Source: Pseudomonas helleri (GTDB taxonomy: Bacteria; Pseudomonadota; Gammaproteobacteria; Pseudomonadales; Pseudomonadaceae). From it: a stretch of 64,000 nt of DNA. The DNA lies in contig NZ_WIWC01000004.1 in NCBI RefSeq assembly GCF_009600315.1, positions 124,001-188,000 on the forward strand. The letters are read 5' to 3'. How positions within the stretch are numbered: the first letter of the stretch is position 1; every line of letters starts with the position of its first letter. A program made the position numbers and the translations under genes. A model generated the notes under the pieces. That model made no database searches, had not been told where the DNA came from, and was given only the letters and a program-made list of their open reading frames with translations. Positions 47,673-57,160 of this stretch are shown in pieces.

Positions 47673-48454
47673 ATGACACCAATGCCCAGACCATTCACCG
47701 GGTCATGCATGAAATCAAACGCCGCAAATTGGAGGTGCTGCGGGTGGTCGACCTGACGCCGCGCATGCGCCGAATTACCGTCGGCGGGCCTGAACTGGCC
47801 GGGTTTATCAGCTTGGGCAGTGACGACCACGTAAAGCTTTTTTTCCCGCAGAACCAACAGGAACTGTCGGCACTGGAAACCCTGGAGTTAGGCGCCGGGA
47901 AAAAATCCGACACCATGCCCCCGATGCGCGACTACACCCCCCGCCGTTATGACCTTGACACCCTGGAGCTGGACATCGACTTCGTTCTGCACGGTGACGG
48001 CCCCGCTGCCACCTGGGCGGCACAGGCCAAACCCGGGCAGTTCCTGCACATCGGCGGCCCGCGAGGCTCGATGGTGGTGCCGGATATTTTCGACAGCTAT
48101 CTGCTGATTGGCGATGAGACTGCATTGCCGGCCATCGCCCGTCGCTTGGAAGAACTACCCGGTAATCGGCGTGCTCTGGTGGTCGTAGAGGTCGAAAACG
48201 CGCTTGAAGAGCAAACACTGGACAGTGCGGCAGCCGTCGAAGTGATTTGGGTGCATCGAGATGATCCTGAGCACGATCTACTCAAAACCGTTGAAGGGCT
48301 GACGATGCCGCCGGGCACGCTGTACGCGTGGGTCGCGACTGAAAGCACGCTGTCACGCAAAGTTCGCAGAGTGCTGCTGGACACCCATGGTTTAAACGAC
48401 GAATTCGTGAAAGCCGCTGGCTACTGGCGGTTGGAAGGCAGCACCGAAGACTAA
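47669..48454 (+). CDS. yqjH: Siderophore-interacting NAD(P)H ferric reductase (YqjH-like)
   Basis: Cytosolic flavoprotein that reduces ferric siderophores to free the iron. The 261-residue protein has an FAD-binding domain with R-x-Y-(S/T) in MRDYTPRRYD and a GPRGSM turn, then the SIP NAD(P)H domain with LLIGDETALPAIARRLEEL and the conserved C-terminal GYWRLEGSTED. It is translationally coupled to the PadR gene. A hairpin follows. Confidence 0.9.
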   Translation: MNDTNAQTIHRVMHEIKRRKLEVLRVVDLTPRMRRITVGGPELAGFISLGSDDHVKLFFPQNQQELSALETLELGAGKKSDTMPPMRDYTPRRYDLDTLELDIDFVLHGDGPAATWAAQAKPGQFLHIGGPRGSMVVPDIFDSYLLIGDETALPAIARRLEELPGNRRALVVVEVENALEEQTLDSAAAVEVIWVHRDDPEHDLLKTVEGLTMPPGTLYAWVATESTLSRKVRRVLLDTHGLNDEFVKAAGYWRLEGSTED

Positions 48455-48462
48455 TGTGCTTC

Positions 48463-48490
48463 GCTCTAACCCATGTCACAGGGTTAGAGC
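48463..48490. terminator. Hairpin between convergent yqjH and the Pr6Pr-like gene
   Basis: GCTCTAACCC pairs perfectly with GGGTTAGAGC around an eight-base loop. The right arm overlaps the end of the convergent gene. Confidence 0.65.
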
Positions 48491-49128
48491 GGACGATCGG
48501 TTGCGCGCCACCGATCAAGCGCCACCAGCATCAGCGCCACCGCAACAAATCCTGCCAAAATCTCACCCGCGTTGAGAAACACCTGCGCATACCCCAACTT
48601 GTTCACATCAATAAAGGGATACGGGTAAACACCCAGCAAGTGCCCACGTAACAAGATGTAGCTGAAATACAAGGCCGGATAAAGAGCCCATACACCGATA
48701 TGACTCACGCGCAGCCAGCCTTTGGGCACGCAATACCACCAGTACAACGTGAATAGCACCGGCATCACGTCGTGCAGCAACTCGTTGGCCAGCCATGCCA
48801 GACCGTGAGGTTGCCAGAGCTGACGCAGCAACAGGCTGTACGCGACTCCCACCACGATAATGCTCACCGTAATACCGCTGCTTACCCACGGCTGCAGGAA
48901 AAACGTCCGAGCTTTCGAAGGTCGAGAGATCACGGCATAACTCAACACCGTGGCAACAAGCGTGTTGGTGAACACGGTGAAAAAGCTGAAATAACTCAAC
49001 AGCCCGCCGATCACACTGGCACCTGATGTCCAGCGCATCAGCAGGATCACATACAGCTGAATCGCCAGCCCGCCCCAGCCCAGTAATGCCATCAATAGGC
49101 ATAGCCTGTGCTTTAGCACGGTCTTCAT
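48484..49128 (-). CDS. Pr6Pr-family integral membrane protein
   Basis: A 214-residue protein with six hydrophobic segments and conserved-looking polar residues FFTVFTNTLVA, HDVMPVLFTLYWWYCVPKG and YPYPFIDV, as in the Pr6Pr (FAR-17a/AIG1-like) bacterial family. That family is of unknown function; relatives in eukaryotes include lipid hydrolases. I use ATG 49128, which starts 8 bp after the stop of the VF530 gene; the frame is open to 49146. Confidence 0.75.
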   Translation of the reverse strand: MKTVLKHRLCLLMALLGWGGLAIQLYVILLMRWTSGASVIGGLLSYFSFFTVFTNTLVATVLSYAVISRPSKARTFFLQPWVSSGITVSIIVVGVAYSLLLRQLWQPHGLAWLANELLHDVMPVLFTLYWWYCVPKGWLRVSHIGVWALYPALYFSYILLRGHLLGVYPYPFIDVNKLGYAQVFLNAGEILAGFVAVALMLVALDRWRATDRPL

Positions 49129-49135
49129 ACGCGGC

Positions 49136-49366
49136 TCAAAGCTCACGCTTGCTGCGGGCGTATTTCACGTAAAGACGCTCGACCTTCTCCCGCGCCCACG
49201 GTGTTTTACGCAAGAACGTCAGGCTCGATTTGATGCTCGGGTCGCTTTTGAAACAACGGATGTCAATGCGCTCGGCCAGCCCTTCCCACTCGTAATGCGC
49301 AACCAGCGCCGTGAGAATTTGTTCCAGCGTCACGCCGTGCAATGGGTTGTTGTTGGGTTCAGTCAT
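49136..49366 (-). CDS. VF530 (DUF2132) family small protein
   Basis: A 76-residue protein starting [20 protein letters not shown], with [20 protein letters not shown], the signature of the VF530 DNA-binding-like family. Function is not established. ATG 49366 is chosen over an upstream in-frame codon at 49384 because NPLHGVTLE is the typical family start. It precedes the Pr6Pr-like gene closely on the same strand. Confidence 0.85.
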   Translation of the reverse strand: MTEPNNNPLHGVTLEQILTALVAHYEWEGLAERIDIRCFKSDPSIKSSLTFLRKTPWAREKVERLYVKYARSKREL

Positions 49367-49505
49367 GCCGAGCCTTTTAAGCAATAAGAGGAAAGCCGCG
49401 CACCTTAGCCGAGCACCTGCTCAGGGGGAAGTGCATTCGTACGCGATGAGTCTAGTCGTGACCTGCGCGTGCATGAAAGTTCCGCTTGGAGCTCAGAAAA
49501 GGAAT

Positions 49506-49518
49506 GTTATATTGTAAC
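49506..49518. promoter_or_regulatory. Zur box before the TonB receptor
   Basis: GTTATATTGTAAC, within GAATGTTATATTGTAACTATTC, matches the Zur operator core GTTATA-N-RTAAC. It lies about 45 bp before the receptor start. Confidence 0.75.
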
Positions 49519-49560
49519 TATTCGTTATATGCCTTTTCTCCGTTGACCAAGGAACCTGTA

Positions 49561-51591
49561 ATGCCAGCCCCCGCTTTCCCTTTGCGATATCTGCGCCTGA
49601 CCCCGCTCGCCACTTTTTTTCTAATTGCCTCCCCGACCTACGCGCTCGAACTGCAACCTCAGGTCATCACCGGCAACCCGCTGGGCAGCAGCCAGCTGGC
49701 CTCGCCAACGACTGTTCTGGAAGGCGACGATTTAACCCTGCAGCAACAAGGCAGTTTGGGCGAAACCCTGAAAAACCAGCCCGGCGTGTCTTCGTCCTAC
49801 TTCGGCCCCGGTGCCAGCAGACCCATCATTCGCGGACTCGATGGCGACCGTATTCGTATCCTGCGCAATGGCGTCGGCGCGCTGGACGCTTCATCGCTCT
49901 CTTACGATCACGCGGTGCCGCTGGACCCGGTCAACGTCGAACGTATTGAAATCGTGCGCGGCCCGGCAGCACTGTTGTATGGTGGCAATGCCATTGGCGG
50001 GGTGGTCAACACGTTTGATAACCGCATCCCCACCGAAGCCATTGAAGGGATTCATGGTGCGGGCGAACTGCGTTATGGCGGCGCGGATACAACCCGCAGC
50101 AGTGCAGGAAAACTGGAAGCCGGGGACGGCACCTTCGCCCTGCATCTGGATGCCAACGCCCGTACATTCAACGACCTGAAAATCCCCGGATACGCCCGCG
50201 ACCGTCACGCGCCTGCCAGTGAAGACGAGGACCCAAAAAAAGGGCGTTTAGGCAACAGTAATGGCCGTCAGGACGGCGGTTCGGTGGGCGGCTCGTACAC
50301 CTGGGATGACGGTTATGCCGGCGTGTCCTATAGCAACTACGACGCCAATTATGGTTCACCGGCCGAGCAAGATGTTCGCATCCGCATGAAGCAGGATCAC
50401 TACGCCTTTGCGTCGGAAATTCGCAACCTGCAAGGCCCCTTCAGCTCGTTGAAACTGGATGCCGGCTACACCGACTACGAGCACCGGGAAATAGAAGGCG
50501 GCGAAGTCGGCACCACGTTCAAAAACAAGGGCTACGAAGCCCGCGTCGAGGCGCGTCATGTGCCGCTTGGCCCACTCAATGGCGTGATCGGAGCGCAGGT
50601 TAATCGCAATGAATTTTCAGCTTTGGGCGAAGAAGCCTTCGTGCCGCAGACCGATACCAACAGCGGCGCGTTATTTATTCTTGAAGAATTGCAGGCCACT
50701 GATCGACTCAAACTCAGCCTGGGCGCACGCCTTGAACACACTGTGGTTGACCCGGACGCCAAGGGCAATGAGCGCTTTGCCGCCGCCGACCGTTCCAAAA
50801 GCTTCACAGCGGGCAGCCTGTCCTCAGGTGCCGTGTTCACCCTGACGCCAATCTGGTCGTTGGCCGCCACGCTGGGCTACACCGAGCGCGCGCCGACCTT
50901 CTACGAGCTGTATGCCAACGGCGCCCACGTCGCCACCGGCACCTATGAAGTGGGAGACGCCAATCTGTCCAAAGAAAAAGCGCTGTCCAGCGACTTGGCC
51001 CTGCGCTTTGACAATGGCACCCACAAAGGCAGCGTGGGGGTGTTCTACAGCCACTTCTCCAATTACATCGGCTTGCTGGGCACGGGGCGCACCCTTGATG
51101 ATGAAGGCGAGCCTGACGCAGAGGGCATTCCGGAATACACCTACTCCGGGGTTAGGGCACGTTTCGCCGGGTTTGAAGCCAAGGATCACTGGAGCTTGGG
51201 GGAAGGCGCCTACGGCAAGTTTGCGCTGGAGCTGTCAGGCGACTACACCCGTGCCACAAACCTCGACACGGGTGAGCCGTTGCCACGCATCGCACCCCTG
51301 CGCTTGAACAGCGGCCTGCTGTGGGAAATGGAACGCTGGCAAGCTCGTCTGGACGTCGAACACGCCAGCAATCAGGGTCGGGTACCCGACAATGAGTCCG
51401 GTACAAACGGCTACACCACGCTGGGTGCCAGCGCGGGTTATCACTTCGATGTCGGCAGCAGTCAATGGCTGGCTTTCGTCAAAGGCGACAACTTGACCAA
51501 CCAAACGGTGCGTTACGCGAGTTCTATTTTGCGAAATATTGCACCGGCCCCAGGACGGGGTATTGAGGTTGGGCTGCGCACTACCTTCTAA
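49561..51591 (+). CDS. znuD: TonB-dependent outer-membrane zinc receptor (ZnuD-like)
   Basis: A 676-residue beta-barrel receptor. A signal peptide ending at PTYA precedes the plug domain (TVLEGDDLTLQQQGSLGETL, SRPIIRGLDGDRIRILRNG, NVERIEIVRGPAALLYGGNA) and the barrel, which ends in GIEVGLRTTF with terminal Phe for Bam recognition. An acidic/His loop region (DRHAPASEDEDPKKG) could bind metal, as ZnuD loops do. The Zur box supports zinc as substrate; without it the family alone would not say. ATG 49561 follows AAGGAA. Confidence 0.85.
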   Translation: MPAPAFPLRYLRLTPLATFFLIASPTYALELQPQVITGNPLGSSQLASPTTVLEGDDLTLQQQGSLGETLKNQPGVSSSYFGPGASRPIIRGLDGDRIRILRNGVGALDASSLSYDHAVPLDPVNVERIEIVRGPAALLYGGNAIGGVVNTFDNRIPTEAIEGIHGAGELRYGGADTTRSSAGKLEAGDGTFALHLDANARTFNDLKIPGYARDRHAPASEDEDPKKGRLGNSNGRQDGGSVGGSYTWDDGYAGVSYSNYDANYGSPAEQDVRIRMKQDHYAFASEIRNLQGPFSSLKLDAGYTDYEHREIEGGEVGTTFKNKGYEARVEARHVPLGPLNGVIGAQVNRNEFSALGEEAFVPQTDTNSGALFILEELQATDRLKLSLGARLEHTVVDPDAKGNERFAAADRSKSFTAGSLSSGAVFTLTPIWSLAATLGYTERAPTFYELYANGAHVATGTYEVGDANLSKEKALSSDLALRFDNGTHKGSVGVFYSHFSNYIGLLGTGRTLDDEGEPDAEGIPEYTYSGVRARFAGFEAKDHWSLGEGAYGKFALELSGDYTRATNLDTGEPLPRIAPLRLNSGLLWEMERWQARLDVEHASNQGRVPDNESGTNGYTTLGASAGYHFDVGSSQWLAFVKGDNLTNQTVRYASSILRNIAPAPGRGIEVGLRTTF

Positions 51592-52270
51592 GCTGAAAGC
51601 CCCATAATTCGCGGCCTCCAATCAAGGGGGGGCGCGACAAAAAAGCCCTGAGACGAACCGTCGCAGCACACTGTTACTGAATCAGAAATGATCCATGTCA
51701 TTTAAAAGTGCTGTTTCTAAACGTTTTAGGGCTTTATCATTTCCGCATAAAGGGCTGAAACGATTCATTCTGCCCACAGAATCACATCGTTAGCGCAGCC
51801 TCCCGAGACAGCGCTACCATGCAAAAAACTTTAAAGACTCGCTTTTAACAATGTCCACATTTCTGAATTCGCACCCCTTAAATGCGAGCAACGGCCACCG
51901 CGTTGTTGAGCACATGGAAGGAATGCGGACGGCTAAAAATAAATGCACGCGGCGCGAATATCACTCAGCTAACAACTACAGTCATTTCAGAGCCCTGCAT
52001 TTTTACTCAATTACTGAGTCAAGCCACGTGGCACACGCCCTCAACGCCTTCGACACAGCGATCCGTCTGCCCTCCTGCGGGCCGCATCTGCCTGCTGGAT
52101 GACGTAACGAACGCAAGCCGGAAAAACCAACGTCCGACCTGACAAACGGACGGCAACGGCAACCTTGAAGGTTGCCACCAAGAACCTATTTAGTTGATTC
52201 ACTCCCGCGTCGGCCCGTGCTTGAAACACGATCAGACGGGGGTATCTATAACGTAACGGAGAACCACACT
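51592..52270. other. znuD-gcd intergenic region
   Basis: About 680 bp. The only short open frames (for example 51851-52102) do not look coding. A perfect hairpin GGCAACC-TTGAA-GGTTGCC lies at 52159-52177, about 95 bp before gcd, probably in its leader. No RNA family was recognised. Confidence 0.55.
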
Positions 52271-54685
52271 ATGAGCACTGATAGTGCTTTCAGTCGAAGC
52301 CGCCTGCTACCGAGCCTACTCGGTATCTTGCTGCTGCTAATGGGCCTGGCCATGTTGGTCGGGGGTATCAAGCTGGTAACGCTTGGCGGGTCTTGGTACT
52401 ACCTGCTGGCCGGTATCGGTTTTGGTTTATCAGGCGCATTGCTGATCGCAGGGCGCCGTGCGGCGCTGGGTCTGTATGCTCTGGTGCTGTTCGCCAGCAC
52501 CGTTTGGGCCCTGATGGAAGTGGGTCTGGACTGGTGGCAGCTGGTGCCGCGTCTGGCACTGTGGTTCGCCATCGGTATCGTCCTGCTGCTGCCTTGGTTC
52601 CGTCGTCCAGTGCTGCGTGGCCAATCGGCCCCGATGGCCACTGGCGCACTGAGCGTTGCCGTTGTATTGGCAGGCGCAGCTGCACTGGCTAGCCAGTTCA
52701 CCAGCCCTGGCGAAATCAAAGGTCAACTGGACCGTGATGCTGTACCGGGTGTAACCAACGCTGCGCCAGAAATGCCTGAAGGCGACTGGCAGTCCTACGG
52801 TCGCACGGCTTTCGGTGATCGTTACTCGCCTCTGAAACAAATCACTCCGGAAAATGCCCACAAGCTGGTTCCAGCCTGGACAATCCGTACCGGTGACATG
52901 CCAGGCGAAGGTGATCCGGGAGAAACAACCGCCGAGAACACCCCGCTGAAAGTCAACGGCATGCTCTATGTGTGTACTCCACACAGCCAGGTACTGGCTC
53001 TTGACCCGGATACCGGCAAGGAAATCTGGCGCTACGACCCGAAGATCAGCACGCAAAATGCTGAAAACTTCAAAGGTTGGGCACACATGACCTGCCGCGG
53101 CGTGAGCTATCACGACGAAAACGCCTACGCCAAAGCGAGCACTGACGAAAACGCTGCCGAGCCTGCTGCCACTTCGAGCAACTCGTGCCCACGTCGCCTG
53201 TTCCTGCCAACAGCTGACACCCGCCTGATCGCACTGAACGCCGACACCGGTAAAGTGTGTGAAGACTTCGGTGACAACGGCGCGATTGACTTGCGTCATA
53301 ACGTCGGTGGCTTTGCACCGGGTGGCTACTACTCCACTTCGCCACCTGCCGTGACCAAAGACCTGGTTGTAGTGGGCGGTCACGTGACCGATAACATTTC
53401 CACTGACGAGCCATCCGGCGTGATCCGTGCGTACGACGTGCGTACCGGTAAACTGGTCTGGAACTGGGACAGCGGTAACCCTGAAGCCACCGCACCGATT
53501 GCTGAAGGCGAAACCTACACCCGTAACTCGCCTAACATGTGGTCGATGTTCGCGGTCGATGAAGACCTTGGCATGCTGTACCTGCCAATGGGCAACCAGA
53601 CCCCTGACCAATACGGCGGCGACCGTACCGAAGACTCCGAGCGTTATGCCGCAGGCATCACTGCTTTGGATATCAACACCGGTAAAGTCCGCTGGTACCG
53701 TCCGCTTACTCACCATGACCTGTGGGACATGGACGTAGGTGGTCAACCAACGCTGATGAACTTGAAAACAGCTGAGGGTGAAAAACCGGCTCTGCTGGCG
53801 TCGACCAAACAAGGCAGCATTTACGTGCTGGACCGTCGTACCGGTGAGGACATTGTTCCAATCCACGAAGTACCGGCTCCAGGCGGCGCTGTAGAGGGCG
53901 ACCACACTGCTCCAACTCAGCCTCGTTCAGAGCTGAACATGATTCCGCCGGTTCTGACCGAGCGCGACATGTGGGGTGTGACGCCATTTGACCAAATGCT
54001 GTGCCGGATCAACTTCAAATCCCTGCGTTACGATGGCATGTACACCCCGCCTTCGTTGCAAGGTTCGATTGTGTATCCAGGCAACTTCGGCGTATTCGAC
54101 TGGGGCGGCATTTCGGTTGACCCGGTTCGTCAAATTGCGTTCCTGAACCCAAGCTACATGGCTTTCACCTCCAAACTGGTTCCTCAGGCGGATGTGGCTG
54201 CAATGGGTCCACGCAAAGGCGAAACTTCGGGCGTTCAACCGAACAAAGGCGCTCCATACGGCGTGATTCTGGAACCTCTGCTGTCGCCACTTGGTCTGCC
54301 TTGCCAGGCACCGGCATGGGGCTACGTTGCTGCGGTCGACCTGACCAACAACGAAGTGATCTGGAAACACAAAAACGGCACCGTGCGTGACAGCTCGCCG
54401 GTTCCAATCCCACTGGCAATGGGTGTTCCAAGCTTGGGCGGTACAGTGACCACTGCAGGTGGTGTTGCCTTCCTGAGCGGTACACTTGACCAATACCTGC
54501 GTGCTTACGATGTAAGCAACGGTAAGCTGCTGTGGGAAGGTCGTCTGCCTGCTGGCGGCCAGACCACTCCGATGACTTACACCGGCAAGGACGGCACACA
54601 ATATGTGCTGGTCATGGCGGGCGGTCACGGCGGTCTGGGTACTAAAGCCGGTGACTACGTACTGGCGTTCAAACTGGCTGAATAA
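52271..54685 (+). CDS. gcd: Membrane-bound PQQ glucose dehydrogenase
   Basis: Oxidises glucose to gluconate in the periplasm and feeds electrons to ubiquinone. Five hydrophobic helices occupy about residues 12-145; the rest is an eight-bladed quinoprotein propeller with DWQSYGRTAFGDRYSPLKQI and repeated W-motif segments such as TGKEIWRYDP and TGKLVWNWD. It is 804 residues, as in other Gcd. MSTDSAFSRSRLLPSLLG at ATG 52271 follows GGAG. No pqq gene is in the window, so the cofactor must come from elsewhere. Confidence 0.96.
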   Translation: MSTDSAFSRSRLLPSLLGILLLLMGLAMLVGGIKLVTLGGSWYYLLAGIGFGLSGALLIAGRRAALGLYALVLFASTVWALMEVGLDWWQLVPRLALWFAIGIVLLLPWFRRPVLRGQSAPMATGALSVAVVLAGAAALASQFTSPGEIKGQLDRDAVPGVTNAAPEMPEGDWQSYGRTAFGDRYSPLKQITPENAHKLVPAWTIRTGDMPGEGDPGETTAENTPLKVNGMLYVCTPHSQVLALDPDTGKEIWRYDPKISTQNAENFKGWAHMTCRGVSYHDENAYAKASTDENAAEPAATSSNSCPRRLFLPTADTRLIALNADTGKVCEDFGDNGAIDLRHNVGGFAPGGYYSTSPPAVTKDLVVVGGHVTDNISTDEPSGVIRAYDVRTGKLVWNWDSGNPEATAPIAEGETYTRNSPNMWSMFAVDEDLGMLYLPMGNQTPDQYGGDRTEDSERYAAGITALDINTGKVRWYRPLTHHDLWDMDVGGQPTLMNLKTAEGEKPALLASTKQGSIYVLDRRTGEDIVPIHEVPAPGGAVEGDHTAPTQPRSELNMIPPVLTERDMWGVTPFDQMLCRINFKSLRYDGMYTPPSLQGSIVYPGNFGVFDWGGISVDPVRQIAFLNPSYMAFTSKLVPQADVAAMGPRKGETSGVQPNKGAPYGVILEPLLSPLGLPCQAPAWGYVAAVDLTNNEVIWKHKNGTVRDSSPVPIPLAMGVPSLGGTVTTAGGVAFLSGTLDQYLRAYDVSNGKLLWEGRLPAGGQTTPMTYTGKDGTQYVLVMAGGHGGLGTKAGDYVLAFKLAE

Positions 54686-54703
54686 GCACTACAGCTGGTT
54701 GTG

Positions 54704-54739
54704 AAAAAGGCGGCTACCTTTCGGTAGCCGCCTTTTTTT
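54704..54739 (+). terminator. Rho-independent terminator after gcd
   Basis: AAAAAGGCGGCTACC pairs with GGTAGCCGCCTTTTT around TTTC, with a seven-base T run. Confidence 0.93.
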
Positions 54740-54752
54740 GTCGCTCATTTCT

Positions 54753-54780
54753 GTAGCGGGCGAGTTGGCTCGCGACGATC
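54753..54780. repeat. REP-like palindromic unit
   Basis: GTAGCGGGCGAGTTGGCTCG followed by CGACGATC resembles the short extragenic palindromes of fluorescent pseudomonads (CGAG..CTCG stem). It lies between convergent gcd and the EAL gene. Confidence 0.55.
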
Positions 54781-54817
54781 AAAGGGGTAAAGAAACCCCA
54801 CCTGCACACACCTGTCG

Positions 54818-57160
54818 CTAAGCAATCGCTTTCACGTTCGACATCCAGGCTTCAAACGCCACGGCATCCATTGGCCGGCCAATCAGATAGCCTTGCGCAG
54901 TGTCACAACCCCAACGCTTGAGCAGATCAAGACTGTGTTGGTACTCAACACCTTCGGCCACGACCTTAAGCCCAAGGCTGTGACTCATTTCGATGGTGGA
55001 ACGGACAATCACAGCGTCCTCACTGGCTTCGTCCAGATTTCGTATAAATGACTGGTCGATTTTCAACTCCTGAACCGGCAGCCGCTTAAGGTGAGCCAGC
55101 GAGGAATAGCCAGTGCCAAAGTCATCCACCGACAGGCTGACCCCCATATCGCGCAACCCCTGTAGCACCTTGAGTGAATGTTCAGGGTCACGCATCACGG
55201 CACTCTCGGTGATCTCGAAGATAAATTGCTGTGCCGCGACGTTGTAGCGCTTGAGCAGCGACCCGACTTTCACGGACAAATCTTCTGCAAGCAGATCATC
55301 GGCCGAAATGTTGATCGACAATTGCAGATGAAGGCCGCGCTGATTCCACTCACGTACCTGACGGATGCTTTCTTCAATAACCCAGTCCGTCAGTCCGTTC
55401 ATGCTGCCGGTACGCTCTGCCAGCGGGATAAATTCCGCTGGGGAGACCTGTCCAAACGCTGGGTGCTGCCAGCGCAGCAAGGCTTCAGCCTGCTGTACAA
55501 GTTCAGTGCTGAGGTCGAGTTTGGGCTGGTAATGCAGAAACAATTCGCCGTTATCCGCCGCCCGACGCAAGTCCCGGATCAACTGGATTTGGCGTTGATG
55601 AGCCAGGTCGCGGTCTTGCTGATAGACCTGTAAGTAACCCGGCAACATCGCGGCATCACGTCGAGCAATCCCCGCTCGGCGGATCAACTCTTCGGGGCTA
55701 TGACCATTACCCGGATACACCGTCAGCCCCATGCAAACTTCAAGTTCGGCATCATGCCCGTCAATACTCAGCGGACGACTCAAGCGTGCGTACAGCCGAT
55801 CCGCCATCGCTACCCCGGCATCGATATCAGTATTTTCAAGCAACAGTAAAAACTCGTTGCCGGTGATACGCGCGGCAGTGCTGCCTTGATGCAGCGAGTC
55901 ACGCAGCACCTGGCTGGTTTCACACATGATCAGGTCCACCCCGGCCGGGCCGAAGTGTTCGTTAATCAGCCGGTAGTTTTCGATGCCCAGATAAATGATG
56001 ACCACACGACGTCGAGAACTGATGCTGCTGCCCAGTCTCTCCATCACCAGTGCGCGGTTAGGCAAACCGGTCAACGTGTCATGCAAAGCGTTATGCGCCA
56101 GTTGCTGTTCTCGCTCGGCAATGCCGCTTTGCATGGTATTGATCGCCTTGGCCAGAAAACCTAGTTCATCACGGCGTTTGAGCGCCACAGGCGTTTGGTA
56201 ATCGCCGCGGCCTATGCGCTGCGCCGCCTCTGCCAAGAGGCTGACTGGACGTGACACTTCACGGGCAAGGCACAGGGCTCCCAGCAAAGAAGCCAGTAAA
56301 GCAGCAATCGAAATCCACAGAAATTTGCGATCCAGAGAGCTGAACGCTTGCATCGCCCTGTCCAGAGGACTTTGCAAAAAGGCCAGTACCTGCCCGTTTT
56401 CAGGATCTCCCGAATTGGCCATTTGAATCATCTGCCCCAAAAAGCGCTGCTGTTCATACTCAGTGAAATGCGCGGCACCCCCTTGGGTGTGGGTGCGTAA
56501 ATAGTGCTCAATGTCAGCGCTCATCGCCTGCGGCTGAGAGCTGGACAGCGGCCCGAACTGACCGTTTTTCAGGGCTATAAATGACACTTCGAGATTGCTT
56601 AGTGCGCTCAACTCTTCGGCGAACGCACTGTCCATGGCCATCCCCGAAACCACCCTCACCACCGGCAAGGGCGCTTGAACGACCCCCTGCACCAACATGT
56701 AGGGCAAGCCGTCGAGCACGCCGATCGTCATCGTCTGCGAGTTGCGCCGGGCCAGCTTGAGCGCATGGGCATAGGGGAAGACCTCGCCGGCAGGCAGGTT
56801 CTTCAGCGTGCTTGTAATGATTTTGCCTTGCAGGTCGAGCACGAAGAGCTCACTGCCCCGAATATTTGGCTCGAACTCTTGCAATGCATGCAAAATTTTC
56901 TGAGGACTGCCATCCATCGTTGCAGCGCGAAAATCCGAGTCATTGGTCAGCCAATTAAGCCCGTACTGAATGCGGCGCCCGCGCAGCTCGAAAAAGCTTT
57001 CGATGACCCGAGTACCGGTTTTCAGTTGCTCTTCGGACTGGTCACTGGCCGCCGTAATCGTTGCGGCTTTCACGGCGAGGTACACAGACGCGATAACCAC
57101 CAGCAAAAGAAGCGCCAACACCACGCTGATATGCGCTTGAAAGCTATTGCGCAGCTTCAT
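54818..57160 (-). CDS. Cyclic di-GMP phosphodiesterase with degenerate GGDEF (Cache-HAMP-GGDEF-EAL)
   Basis: A 780-residue membrane sensor. One helix near residue 15, a periplasmic region to about 280, a second helix (ISIAALLASLLGALCLA) and a HAMP domain precede GGDEF and EAL domains. The GGDEF site reads TGNEF, so cyclase activity is unlikely. The EAL domain keeps QAEALLRW, the Asn of INISADD, EITESA, DDFGTGYSSL, KIDQSF and VAEGVE, so it should cleave cyclic di-GMP. ATG 57160 has GGAGG 7 bp upstream; ATG 57178 is in frame but less well placed. Confidence 0.92.
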   Translation of the reverse strand: MKLRNSFQAHISVVLALLLLVVIASVYLAVKAATITAASDQSEEQLKTGTRVIESFFELRGRRIQYGLNWLTNDSDFRAATMDGSPQKILHALQEFEPNIRGSELFVLDLQGKIITSTLKNLPAGEVFPYAHALKLARRNSQTMTIGVLDGLPYMLVQGVVQAPLPVVRVVSGMAMDSAFAEELSALSNLEVSFIALKNGQFGPLSSSQPQAMSADIEHYLRTHTQGGAAHFTEYEQQRFLGQMIQMANSGDPENGQVLAFLQSPLDRAMQAFSSLDRKFLWISIAALLASLLGALCLAREVSRPVSLLAEAAQRIGRGDYQTPVALKRRDELGFLAKAINTMQSGIAEREQQLAHNALHDTLTGLPNRALVMERLGSSISSRRRVVIIYLGIENYRLINEHFGPAGVDLIMCETSQVLRDSLHQGSTAARITGNEFLLLLENTDIDAGVAMADRLYARLSRPLSIDGHDAELEVCMGLTVYPGNGHSPEELIRRAGIARRDAAMLPGYLQVYQQDRDLAHQRQIQLIRDLRRAADNGELFLHYQPKLDLSTELVQQAEALLRWQHPAFGQVSPAEFIPLAERTGSMNGLTDWVIEESIRQVREWNQRGLHLQLSINISADDLLAEDLSVKVGSLLKRYNVAAQQFIFEITESAVMRDPEHSLKVLQGLRDMGVSLSVDDFGTGYSSLAHLKRLPVQELKIDQSFIRNLDEASEDAVIVRSTIEMSHSLGLKVVAEGVEYQHSLDLLKRWGCDTAQGYLIGRPMDAVAFEAWMSNVKAIA

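Noticed and set aside
51851..52142. Short frames in the znuD-gcd gap
   Set aside because: No ribosome site, overlapping frames of equal length and no recognisable sequence.
52430..53905. Minus-strand 491-residue frame inside gcd
   Set aside because: Antisense shadow of a long intact gene with strong quinoprotein motifs.
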